Origin: a virus
Length of the DNA: 21,114 bases
Virus record (IMG/VR): IMGVR_UViG_3300025418_000608
Span: 1-21,114 of that record
Strand: one strand, 5' to 3'
The position numbers and the translations under genes are program-made. Shown piece after piece: positions 11,655-19,505 of this stretch (position 1 is the first letter of the stretch; every line of letters starts with the position of its first letter). The notes under the pieces are model-generated. The model saw only the letters and a program-made list of their open reading frames with translations, made no database searches and had not been told where the DNA came from.

Positions 11655-14101
11655 GCCAGACCGACCCAGATGGGCGAGCCGCTAACTGCTGGGGTTCCCG
11701 AGATGGTCGTGGGAAGCGAGGCTACGGTCAACGTACTGCAACGCTGGTTGAGGGTGTTCGCCGCGACTGTGTTGGGGCCGACGTTGATGGCTGCCGCCGT
11801 CGCCTGGTTAAAGGCGAACAGGTGACTCGCCGCCGCCGAGTTTGTAATTATGCCGAGCCAGTAGACACCCGAGGTGGTCGGGGTGTAGGCGGTGCCGAAA
11901 CTGCCGGAAGCCTGCGTGTTGGTCGTGGTCGTGGCGATGTTACCCGTGACAGCCAACTGCGTCGTGGCGCTGTAGAGGCCGACCGTGACGTAACTGCTAC
12001 CGACACCCGTGGCGGTGATGACGTAGACGTTGGAGTACGTCACGCCTGCCTGAAGGTAGACCGCCATGAAATAGACCACGCCGGTCGTCAGCGTTAGACC
12101 ACCCGTCGCCACCGTGTTCGTGCCCGCGTCATACGTCCACGCCTTCAGTCCATTCAACGCTGGCGGGGTCATGGCGACTGGGGTGACGTAGGAGAGCGCC
12201 GAGCCGTTCGAGGTCAGCACCGTGCCGTTAGAGCCGACGGCGGTGAGGTTCGTGCCACCGTTCGCTACTGGCAGTGTTCCCGTCGTGACGTGAGCCACAG
12301 ATACGACGGTCGGGCTAGTCGATGTGCCGCTGAGGTCGCCCGCCAATTGGATAAGGCCCGAGGTTGTTGTAGTCGCCGCTACGGGACCGTAGGCCCAGCC
12401 AACACCGCTCGGACCGGTTTGTATGTATTGCCCGACCGACCCAGCAGCGAGGTTGGCAACTGGTAAAGAACCGGTCACACCCGTCGAGAGCGAGATGTTG
12501 GTGATGGTGTTGTTCGACCCGTTGATGGTTTTGTTCGTCAGGGTGTCCGAGGTTGCTTGACCGACAAGGGTGTCGTTCGACGTTGGCAACTGAAGGGTCC
12601 CGCCGCCGTTAAGAATTGCTGAGATGGTCGGGCTGGTGAGCGTCTTATTCGTGAGCGTCTGGGTCGCGGCGTTGAGAGTGAAGGTGTCGTTCTGCCCCGA
12701 AGGGATATTGAGGACGTATGTGGTCGATGCCGAGCCTGCCGTCGTCGGCTGAAGTTGAACGTAGGTCCCCATCGTGTTCGCTTGGTATTGGAGATACCCC
12801 GGAGTCGAGCCAGAGACGAGGCCGATGGTCGGGCGGTCAAGGCTGGGAGTGCCGATGCTGGGGCTGGCCTGAAGAACAACTGTCGAGCCCGAGCCAGTCA
12901 CGCTGGACAGCCCGAACGTGATTTGCCCGTTGGAGTAAGTCACGGAGAGGCGACCGTTCCCGTCCGTGTTAAACGAGGGAACAGCCGAGGCCCAGTTGCC
13001 CGACGATCCGGTGGTCTCGACGATGCCGAGCCAGTACGCCTTCGGTGCAATCCAGACGGGGTTGTTCGCGCCAGCCTCGTCGATGCTTTGTCCGGTGCTG
13101 GGGTACAATTTCAGCCAGTGAGTGCTGTCGGTGTTGTCTACCCAGACCGCCTGACCCGTTGCGGAGATGTAAGGCAACTCAACGCCAGTGCCTGCGCCGC
13201 CGTTGGTCGTAGCCGTAGCGCCCGAGACGATGTTGTAGTTGTACGCCAGAGCGCCTGCAGAGGTCTGCGTGGAGCCTGCCGCCGTGACTGCGCCGGTCGT
13301 GCCGACCGTGCCGTTGCCAGCCGAAGCCCATGAGCCAGGCGTACCGCTTGCCGTGCAGACCCAGAACTTGCCGTACTGGTCAACGATGAAGTCGCCCGTG
13401 ACGAACGTGCCGGAGGTCGGTGCGCCGTTAGTGGTTGCGCCGACGAAGCGAGCGCCAGCCGTTGCACCCGTGAGGCCCGTGGCTTTGTGGTCTGTGCCTA
13501 CGATTTCGCCGCCGCCAGTGATGGCGTTGCCACCCATAGCGATAGCGCCCGACATCGTGCCACCAGCGAGAGGCAACTTGGTTGCTTCGGCGGCCTCCGC
13601 GCGTGTGGTCTCGGCAGAGATGGCGGTGCTGAGCGTTGATTCAGCCCCCTCAGCTCGTGTGACCTCGGCAGAGATTTGGTAGGCGTTTGAGGCGATTTGC
13701 TTGTTGAACTGTAGGCTTTCGGTCGCCGTCGCCACGGGGAACACGTTGAAGTTCGTGCCGTTGCCAGCCGAGTGTGCCTGGGCGGTCGTGCCGTCGTAGC
13801 CTCGCCCGTTGAGCGTTCCGTCAGTCCAGACTGTCACTACCCCCGTGGACGGGTTCAGCGCCGAGCAGAGAATCTTCTCCTCAGTCGCCGAGCCGAAGTC
13901 CACGTCCACCACGAACGGCCCAGACGTGCCCAGAGGGTTCGTCGTGAGCACACCAGTAAAGTCCAGCTCGTACCACGTCGAGGCAGAGCCCAGCGTAAAG
14001 GTCTGGCCCGTCGTGTAGGTAGCAGCGAGCGTCGAGGCGAGGTAGGTCGGCTGAGCGCTACCGGCGTAGGAGCGGATGGTGGTGGATGAGGGGTAGGACA
14101 T
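11651..14101 (-). CDS. Tail fibre protein
   Basis: The 816-residue protein has an N-terminal domain (about 1-125) shared with the preceding gene, then a coiled-coil region near 140-175 (VTRAEGAESTL, ETTRAEAAEATK), a glycine-rich collar (LPLAGGTMSGAIAMGG), and long beta-repeat regions typical of fibres (TLTNKTLTSPTISAILNGG; DTLTNKTINGSN; TTGTLPVANGGTN). The last 150 residues form a separate globular tip, probably the receptor-binding part. It is likely trimeric. It is encoded downstream of the tail genes, as receptor-binding proteins usually are. Confidence 0.88.
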   Translation of the reverse strand: MSYPSSTTIRSYAGSAQPTYLASTLAATYTTGQTFTLGSASTWYELDFTGVLTTNPLGTSGPFVVDVDFGSATEEKILCSALNPSTGVVTVWTDGTLNGRGYDGTTAQAHSAGNGTNFNVFPVATATESLQFNKQIASNAYQISAEVTRAEGAESTLSTAISAETTRAEAAEATKLPLAGGTMSGAIAMGGNAITGGGEIVGTDHKATGLTGATAGARFVGATTNGAPTSGTFVTGDFIVDQYGKFWVCTASGTPGSWASAGNGTVGTTGAVTAAGSTQTSAGALAYNYNIVSGATATTNGGAGTGVELPYISATGQAVWVDNTDSTHWLKLYPSTGQSIDEAGANNPVWIAPKAYWLGIVETTGSSGNWASAVPSFNTDGNGRLSVTYSNGQITFGLSSVTGSGSTVVLQASPSIGTPSLDRPTIGLVSGSTPGYLQYQANTMGTYVQLQPTTAGSASTTYVLNIPSGQNDTFTLNAATQTLTNKTLTSPTISAILNGGGTLQLPTSNDTLVGQATSDTLTNKTINGSNNTITNISLSTGVTGSLPVANLAAGSVGQYIQTGPSGVGWAYGPVAATTTTSGLIQLAGDLSGTSTSPTVVSVAHVTTGTLPVANGGTNLTAVGSNGTVLTSNGSALSYVTPVAMTPPALNGLKAWTYDAGTNTVATGGLTLTTGVVYFMAVYLQAGVTYSNVYVITATGVGSSYVTVGLYSATTQLAVTGNIATTTTNTQASGSFGTAYTPTTSGVYWLGIITNSAAASHLFAFNQATAAAINVGPNTVAANTLNQRCSTLTVASLPTTISGTPAVSGSPIWVGLA

Positions 14102-14110
14102 CTAGGTTCC

Positions 14111-14776
14111 TTAGAGGCTGTCGTTGATGATGACCGTCGAAGAGTTGATGGTGGCGACTGAGGTGGTGACTTTCAGGTACCACATGGACGGAACACGGAC
14201 GGGGATTACCTGCGAATAGACCACGGCGTTATTGGCAACGGCGGGGAAGATGACCGTGGAGGCTGCCGACGTAGATCCGAGCGCGACCGTCACTGTGCCA
14301 GCCGTGCCACCAGTAATAACGACGTAGTAGGTCGCCCAGGTCGAGGCGGTGTTCTGGACTGCCGTGCCCGAGGTCAGCGTGACCGTGCCACCGGCTGAAG
14401 GTACGCCGCCCTGAACCGAGGTCGAGACGAGCTGCACCTGTCCGGTGGTCGAGCCGCCTGGGGTGTGGGCTGCAATGGTGGTGGAGGCGTAGCCGCGACC
14501 GTTGCCGAGTGAGGACGAGTAGACCGTGACGTGGTTGGTGTCGTAGTTCGCCGCCGAGCAGAGAATTTGCTCGTTGTCAATCTTGAGCACGAACGGGCCC
14601 GAGGCGCCGAGGGGGATGGTAGTCATCGCGCCGGTTGCGTCTACCTGGTAGAGACCCTTGAGGCTGTAGACCTCGAACGTCTCGCCAGTTTTGAAGCCTG
14701 AGGCGATGGGGCCGACCAGCCACGTTGTCGAGGGCGTAATGCTTGGGGCGACGAGGTTGGAGATGCTTACTGACAT
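14111..14776 (-). CDS. Tail fibre-associated protein with a shared N-domain
   Basis: The 221-residue protein resembles the first 125 residues of the fibre: TGETFEVYSL, GAMTTIPLGASGPFVLKID, EQILCSA, then VTVYSS, GNGRGYASTT, AAHTPGG align with TGQTFTLGS, TTNPLGTSGPFVVDVD, EKILCSA, NGRGYDGTT. The remaining half is a beta-rich Ser/Thr domain (VTLTSGTAVQNTAS, GGTAGTVTVALGS). It is probably a short tail-tip or fibre-base protein. Only 9 bases separate it from the fibre gene. Confidence 0.8.
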   Translation of the reverse strand: MSVSISNLVAPSITPSTTWLVGPIASGFKTGETFEVYSLKGLYQVDATGAMTTIPLGASGPFVLKIDNEQILCSAANYDTNHVTVYSSSLGNGRGYASTTIAAHTPGGSTTGQVQLVSTSVQGGVPSAGGTVTLTSGTAVQNTASTWATYYVVITGGTAGTVTVALGSTSAASTVIFPAVANNAVVYSQVIPVRVPSMWYLKVTTSVATINSSTVIINDSL

Positions 14777-14797
14777 GGGTTTCCTTTGCTTAGGGGG

Positions 14798-15085
14798 TTA
14801 GAGGTTTTCCTGCGACCACTTCGTCGCGTGTTCGGTGGTCAGTTTCCCGACCAGCCCGATGGGGAGGATGCCCAGCCAGCCACGCCAACCGAGGTGGATT
14901 AACTGGACACCCGAGAAGGAGGCGAGGACGATGTTCACGATGTCCGAGAACCCGTCCATGTTGCCGGCAAGTTTGTGCCGGCCCTGCGAGATGGCTTTGG
15001 TGAGCACGGTGTTGAGCACGTCGCGAAGAATCATGCACACGGATCCGATGCCCGAGTAGAGCAGAACAAGGAGCCAGGTGTGCAC
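14798..15085 (-). CDS. Holin-like membrane protein of the first lysis cassette
   Basis: The 95-residue protein starts at GTG 15085, overlapping the upstream TAG. It has a hydrophobic N-terminal segment (about residues 3-20, TWLLVLLYSGIGSVCMIL), an amphipathic middle (GFSDIVNIVLASFSGVQL), and a third segment near 67-80 (GWLGILPIGLVG). Size and place in a row of membrane proteins and a peptidase suggest a holin, but it lacks a clear textbook layout. Confidence 0.65.
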   Translation of the reverse strand: MHTWLLVLLYSGIGSVCMILRDVLNTVLTKAISQGRHKLAGNMDGFSDIVNIVLASFSGVQLIHLGWRGWLGILPIGLVGKLTTEHATKWSQENL

Positions 15086-15474
15086 TAGTTCGCCTTTCGC
15101 AGTTCTTCGAGCATGACGCGGTGCTCGGCGAGCATCTGGCGCGTGGCTTCGCTGACTTCGAGGTGGTACTTCGCCAACTCCGACGAGATGCGGTCGGCTC
15201 GCTTGGCGGCGATGAGCAAGATGGCTCCCTGCAAACCTGCCAGGGTGGAGAGGGCGAGGTTGAGCAAGATGAAGGGGTAGGGGTCAAACGGGTGGCCCGT
15301 CTCGACGTTGTAGACCATCCACGTCGCCATCAGGCAGACGAAGCCGAAGACGAAGGGCCAACTCCCCATGCCGTGCCTCATAGCGTCGGCGGCGCGTTCT
15401 CCGAGGGTGCGCTCGTTACCTGTTCGGACGGCTGGATGGAACTGCCAGTGACTTTCGCGCTTCATAGCGAGCAT
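15085..15474 (-). CDS. DUF1003-family membrane protein
   Basis: The 129-residue protein shows the DUF1003 pattern: GERAADAMRHGMGSWPFVFG, then a membrane segment and NVETGHPFDPYPFILLNLALSTLAGLQGAILLI with the FDPYPFILLNL signature, then a second segment and a helical tail (KRADRISSELAKYHLEVS). DUF1003 proteins are mostly bacterial membrane proteins of unknown role. Here it sits between other lysis-type membrane proteins, so it may take part in host membrane disruption. The start at ATG 15474 is preferred over a second ATG nine bases further in. Confidence 0.82.
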   Translation of the reverse strand: MLAMKRESHWQFHPAVRTGNERTLGERAADAMRHGMGSWPFVFGFVCLMATWMVYNVETGHPFDPYPFILLNLALSTLAGLQGAILLIAAKRADRISSELAKYHLEVSEATRQMLAEHRVMLEELRKAN

Positions 15475-15504
15475 TATCCTTGCTAATGGTTGATGGAGCG
15501 AGCG

Positions 15505-15837
15505 TTAAAGGCCCTTGTGAGCGCCCAGGTGCTTGTCGAGCTCAGTCTGCACGATGTCGAGTTTGTTGTCGAGGCGCAGGACTGCGGCTTCGATGCGGTT
15601 GATGGCATCACGCATGGAGGAGCCGCCGTTAGGTCGGTACTGCTTCTTGATTTCCTCGATTTCGGCAGCCAGGCGCTCGGAGGCGAGGTCGGAGGCTTTG
15701 ACCGCGACCTTGTGGTGGACGAAGACGCGGATCTGGTTGATGGTCTTGAAGCCACCCCAGACGATGCCGACGAGGAAGCCGATGCTCACGATGAAGTTAA
15801 TCCACCAGTTAGCGGTGTTGAGGCTCAAAGCAATCAT
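15505..15837 (-). CDS. One-TM coiled-coil membrane protein
   Basis: The 110-residue protein has a single membrane segment at about residues 12-30 (WINFIVSIGFLVGIVWGGF) followed by a long coiled-coil region (DLASERLAAEIEEIKKQYRP; MRDAINRIEAAVLRLDNKLDIVQTEL). Similar one-span proteins occur in actinobacterial phage lysis cassettes (DUF2746-like); the match is by layout. ATG overlaps the peptidase stop (ATGA). It may act as a holin partner or spanin-like regulator; unproven. Confidence 0.72.
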   Translation of the reverse strand: MIALSLNTANWWINFIVSIGFLVGIVWGGFKTINQIRVFVHHKVAVKASDLASERLAAEIEEIKKQYRPNGGSSMRDAINRIEAAVLRLDNKLDIVQTELDKHLGAHKGL

Positions 15838-16550
15838 GACTTAGGCCCCTCGATGATTTCCTCGATGAGGTGCTCCATCTTGGCAATCGGGCCCGAGTGG
15901 ACAGCCTCGGCGCTCTCGGCCTCGTGAGGGGCAACTGGGGCGCTCTGCGTGGCTTCTGGCTTCGCTTCGATGTGCGCAGGCTCGACCGGCGGCTGGGGCT
16001 TCGGCTCGGCGGTGGCTACCGGCTGCACTTTTGGAGCAGTTACGCTTGCACTTTCGGCAACTTTGACAACGGGCTTGTCAAGTTCGTGGGGGGTGCGCAC
16101 CTTGTTTGCGCCGGTGTGGAAGCGCAGGTAGGTCTGGGGCTGGCGACCGTCTTGGCTGACGTAGACGAGGCTCGGGTCTCCCTGCTGGCCCATCGAGATA
16201 GTGAGGGGGTCGTGCCCTGGCTCAACGACGAGGGCGGTGTGCCAGCCGGTTCCAGGGCCATAAACGATAACGTCGCCGGCCTGCACCTGCTCACGGGGGA
16301 TGATGAGCCCGTGGCTAAGCAGTGTGCCGGTGTAGCCCTCATGGTCGTAGTGCTGACCGTTCGGGTCATCTGCGCCAGCGAGCCAGTAGCAGAGCGTCAC
16401 AAACGCTGAGCAGTCGCAGTCAATGGGGAACTTCGGGGGCCAGACACCGATGGCGCTCATACGCGCTGGGCCTTCGCTGTAGTTCATCTCGGCTTTGTGC
16501 TCCATGAGCCAGTGGGCCCATGCGACGATTGCCTGTCGAGTGTCTGCCAT
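15834..16550 (-). CDS. NlpC/P60-type cysteine peptidase, probable endolysin
   Basis: The 238-residue protein has the catalytic motif DCDCSAFVTLCYWLAG, then GYTGTLLSHG, AGDVIVYGPGTGWHTALVVE with the catalytic His after Trp, and a third polar position (TISMGQQGDPS). This is the NlpC/P60 order Cys then His. It cuts cell-wall peptides and is the likely lysin. The C-terminal 90 residues are a Pro/Ala/Glu-rich linker ending EHLIEEIIEG, with no clear wall-binding domain. The order peptidase, three membrane proteins in the next genes, strongly suggests a lysis cassette within the tail region. Confidence 0.87.
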   Translation of the reverse strand: MADTRQAIVAWAHWLMEHKAEMNYSEGPARMSAIGVWPPKFPIDCDCSAFVTLCYWLAGADDPNGQHYDHEGYTGTLLSHGLIIPREQVQAGDVIVYGPGTGWHTALVVEPGHDPLTISMGQQGDPSLVYVSQDGRQPQTYLRFHTGANKVRTPHELDKPVVKVAESASVTAPKVQPVATAEPKPQPPVEPAHIEAKPEATQSAPVAPHEAESAEAVHSGPIAKMEHLIEEIIEGPKS

Positions 16551-16558
16551 GTTTCTCC

Positions 16559-17035
16559 TTAGTTAATGCCGATGACGGTGATAGATCCGAAAGCGGCGGT
16601 TGCGGTTCCCGTGCCGAGCTTCGAGTAAAGGTTGAGCGAGAACGACTGCAAGCCAACACCCTGCCCGAGAGCATTGGGCTGGTAGATGTACGCCCCCGAG
16701 AAGGCGTTGGCGCTGGTCGTGGTCACGTCGCCAATCTGGTAGGCGTAGAACGGCACTGCCGAGGCGTTGAGGCTGAGGCCGGCGAAGATTTGCGTCGATG
16801 CTGATGCCGCGCTCAAGGTCTGGGCGAACGAGAACAGCACGAGGTAGGTGTTAAACCCTCCCGAGACCGTGACCGAGGTGAGCAGTCCACCTGCGTAGGC
16901 GTTGGTCAGCCCGACACCCGTGTTCGTGGGTGTGCCCGATGACCACACGCCACCCTGTCGCCAGAACGAGCCGTCCTGTCCGTCGCCGAGTGAGGTGAGC
17001 GTTGCGCCGTAGGTCGAGGTGTTGCGGATAACCAT
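16559..17035 (-). CDS. Minor tail protein, putative
   Basis: The 158-residue protein is Ser/Thr/Gly-rich with a beta pattern (VTVSGGFNTYLVLFSFAQ; SFSLNLYSKLGTGTATAAFGSITVIGIN). ATG overlaps the stop of the large minor tail gene (TAATG). By position and composition it is probably a tail-tip or decoration protein. No enzyme motif is visible. Confidence 0.72.
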   Translation of the reverse strand: MVIRNTSTYGATLTSLGDGQDGSFWRQGGVWSSGTPTNTGVGLTNAYAGGLLTSVTVSGGFNTYLVLFSFAQTLSAASASTQIFAGLSLNASAVPFYAYQIGDVTTTSANAFSGAYIYQPNALGQGVGLQSFSLNLYSKLGTGTATAAFGSITVIGIN

Positions 17036-19281
17036 TATGACCTCACGGGGTACGGGTCGAGTGTGTAGGTGGTGTGGAAGTAGCCAGGCTCAGCCTGAAA
17101 CTCGTGCTCGATGCTCTCGATAGCCATCTGCAGATTCACCACGCCGGCTCCGGCAGCGTTCGGCATCGTGCGCTTAAAGGTCACAACGTCGCCGAAGTTC
17201 ACGGACAACTGCAGGCTCACGTTCGCACCGTTGCCGGTCTCGCTCATCAGCCGGACGCTGTTCACTCGGGGCAGTGGGCCACGGAAGATGTAACCGAGGA
17301 AGTACGCCGCCGAGAGTGCGTCGTTGAGCGAGGTGGAGACCGTCGAGGACTTGCTCAGGGTGGAGAATCCCCATCGGTTCTCGGCTGAGGTGTTCTCGTA
17401 GATTTGGTCTACGCCGGACTGTGGGGTAATGCGCACCGTTGTCCAGGTGTCGGCATCGTCGAGCACCCAGTCCAGCGAGGTTGCGTCGTAGGCGTAGCCC
17501 GAGTTGTCATCGCTCAGCGTTCCCGAGGAGGAGAACGTGCGCGGTGTCCATGAGTACGTCGGCGCGGCTGGTGGGGTGTTCGGGGTGAACGACCAGGTGC
17601 CGTAGTAGTTCTGCGTAAAGAAGTGCAGCGATCCGTCAGGCCACTGGAAGAACGAGCCAATGTCGGTGTCCGTCACCTGCTGAATCAAGTCCAGCGCCGT
17701 CGAGGTGGTCACGGGGCTATCCCAGTAGTAGGGCTCGACTGCTGCGTAGCCGTTGCTCGATGAGCCTGCGACGTAGGCGTTCGTACTCTGGTAGGCGTTC
17801 GAGATGAGCAGGGTGTTCGGCAGGTAGCTTGAGCTCGTCGCCGTAGAGACCGTAGCGAGGGCGGAGATGCTGCCGCCGGTAATCGTGCCCATGCCTGCCA
17901 GGGTCAGAATCTCGGCGATGCGGTCGCCCGAGAGCACCTTGCTTGTCGTGACGGGGTAGCCCAGTTGCAGGAGCGTTCCGGCTCGGTAGCGCTGCTGAAT
18001 TTCTTGGGGCAGGGTCGAGGTGCTGGCGTTGTTCGAGACCACGATTTCGTCGATTTGCCCGTTGTAGGAAGCCACGCCCGAGGCGTTAGCGCCGACGTAG
18101 AGCGACCCTGCGGCGAGTTGCGTCGAGGACAGCCCGAGGGAGTAGAACACGCCGTCGCAGTAGAGCTGGGGCACTGAGGAGGTGTTGCAGACGATGCCGA
18201 CGTGATGCCAGTAGCCGTCGTTGACCATTGTGGCAGTTGCGGCGAGCACTCCCCCGACCGTCGCGGTCAAGACACCGGCCTGCGTGATGGTCATGGTGAT
18301 TATGTTGCCGCCCGAGTTCACCGTGAGGATGGAGTTGCCCTGCACCTGCTGGCCCAGAATCCAGAAGTCAACACCCGTGCAGAAGGACGGGGCGGCGATT
18401 TGCAGGGTGGCTCCGGCGATGTTGGACGCGCCCGAGAGGTCTGCGCAGCCGTCGGTGTCGTAGATGATGACACCGTGCTGAGGGTAGGAGACCTGCCCGA
18501 CGAACGACCCGTTTGACCCTGCAGGGCCGTAATCGTAGAGCGTAGTCAGGTAGGCGAGGCCGGTCGAGGTGCTGTCACCCGTAACGGACGCGGCGACGGT
18601 GAACGAGGTCGAGGTTGCGGCGGTGATGGTGGCGTTGGTCTGGTTGAGCGTGGTGATACCGGCGAGGCCCTGAATCGTGACCACCTGCCCGACACTGAAG
18701 GTGTTCTGCGCCTGGTAGACGATGGTAGATCCGTTGCCGTGCGCCGAGGTGACGGTGACGGCGGAGTAGTTCGAGCACCGATACCATGAGCGCGTCGAGG
18801 CCGAGAGCGCGTAGCCCTTCCAGAACGAGGGGCGGTAGAGATACTTGAGGCTCAGGTACTTGGTCAGGTCTGAGGCTTCGATGTCGAGGTCGGAGTTGAG
18901 CTGGTCGGCGACCTTCTCCGTCACCGTGTCGATGATGCCCCAATACACAGAGTAAGAAATAGTATTGTAAGTGCCCATTATCGCAATAGGCAGGCGAGGG
19001 GCGATGACGGCGCTCTGCCCGTTGACTGAGGCGTTCGTAAAGAATCCGTCGCGGTTGTTGAGCGTCATCTTGAGCGTGGCGGCTTCCACGCGGTCGAGGT
19101 AGTGCTGCTTTCCCGTCTTGGTCGTGAAGTCTCGGACGTACTTGGACACGTTCGTCCAGTAGGTGTTCGATGCGCCCGAGGCAGGAAGCGCCTGCTGGTT
19201 CGCCGTCGCCAGGGTAGCGCCCGAGGCGGTCGGGTTGAAGGCAATCCAGATGTCAAAGGCAGGAAGCGTCGCGAGTGTCAA
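17035..19281 (-). CDS. Minor tail protein with LamG-like domain
   Basis: The 748-residue protein opens with the tail-baseplate pattern YWTNVSKYVRDFTTKTGKQ, ATLKMTLNNRDGFF, PIAIMGTYNTISYSVYWG, common in siphovirus minor tail proteins. Its middle (about residues 260-420) is concanavalin/LamG-like: WHHVGIVCNTSSVPQLYCDG, GSLYVGANASG, NGQIDEIVVSN, probably sugar-binding. The C-terminal part again looks like a tail-hub domain. The start is an unusual TTG overlapping the upstream stop (TTGA); AGAGG lies eight bases before. It is likely part of the tail tip that contacts the host surface. Confidence 0.85.
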   Translation of the reverse strand: MTLATLPAFDIWIAFNPTASGATLATANQQALPASGASNTYWTNVSKYVRDFTTKTGKQHYLDRVEAATLKMTLNNRDGFFTNASVNGQSAVIAPRLPIAIMGTYNTISYSVYWGIIDTVTEKVADQLNSDLDIEASDLTKYLSLKYLYRPSFWKGYALSASTRSWYRCSNYSAVTVTSAHGNGSTIVYQAQNTFSVGQVVTIQGLAGITTLNQTNATITAATSTSFTVAASVTGDSTSTGLAYLTTLYDYGPAGSNGSFVGQVSYPQHGVIIYDTDGCADLSGASNIAGATLQIAAPSFCTGVDFWILGQQVQGNSILTVNSGGNIITMTITQAGVLTATVGGVLAATATMVNDGYWHHVGIVCNTSSVPQLYCDGVFYSLGLSSTQLAAGSLYVGANASGVASYNGQIDEIVVSNNASTSTLPQEIQQRYRAGTLLQLGYPVTTSKVLSGDRIAEILTLAGMGTITGGSISALATVSTATSSSYLPNTLLISNAYQSTNAYVAGSSSNGYAAVEPYYWDSPVTTSTALDLIQQVTDTDIGSFFQWPDGSLHFFTQNYYGTWSFTPNTPPAAPTYSWTPRTFSSSGTLSDDNSGYAYDATSLDWVLDDADTWTTVRITPQSGVDQIYENTSAENRWGFSTLSKSSTVSTSLNDALSAAYFLGYIFRGPLPRVNSVRLMSETGNGANVSLQLSVNFGDVVTFKRTMPNAAGAGVVNLQMAIESIEHEFQAEPGYFHTTYTLDPYPVRS

Positions 19282-19505
19282 TTCAGTCGCCTCTTAGTCG
19301 TGGGTGGCGCAGGCTTAGCCTGGGCGGTCGTTCCGTAGAGGTTCCCCATCCGGCGCACGTCCTTCGTCTGGGCGTTTCGGACGTGCATGGCGAGGGCCTT
19401 AACGAAGGCAGGGTGCGTGGCTAGTTTCTGGGCGAGAAGGTCGAGGTCGAGCTCGATGTTCCACTCGGTATTGTCGCCAGTTAGATCCGCGTCGAACTCA
19501 GCCAT
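19278..19505 (-). CDS. Small protein downstream of tape measure
   Basis: The 75-residue protein is acidic at first (MAEFDADLTGDNTEWNIELD) and ends with a basic Pro-rich tail (AKPAPPTTKRRLN). A helical middle (LLAQKLATHPAFVKALAMHVRN) is visible. It overlaps the tape-measure stop (TAATG) and its own stop overlaps the next TTG start. Position suggests a small tail assembly or tip-linked protein, not proven. Confidence 0.8.
   Translation of the reverse strand: MAEFDADLTGDNTEWNIELDLDLLAQKLATHPAFVKALAMHVRNAQTKDVRRMGNLYGTTAQAKPAPPTTKRRLN

Noticed and set aside
12755-13333. Plus-strand frames over the fibre gene, such as this 192-residue one
   Set aside because: They are antisense readings of a GC-rich gene, without ribosome binding sites or domain patterns.
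14790-15287. 165-residue frame overlapping the membrane protein genes
   Set aside because: Its Ser-, Pro- and Arg-rich composition is typical of an out-of-frame reading, and two well-supported frames cover the same bases.
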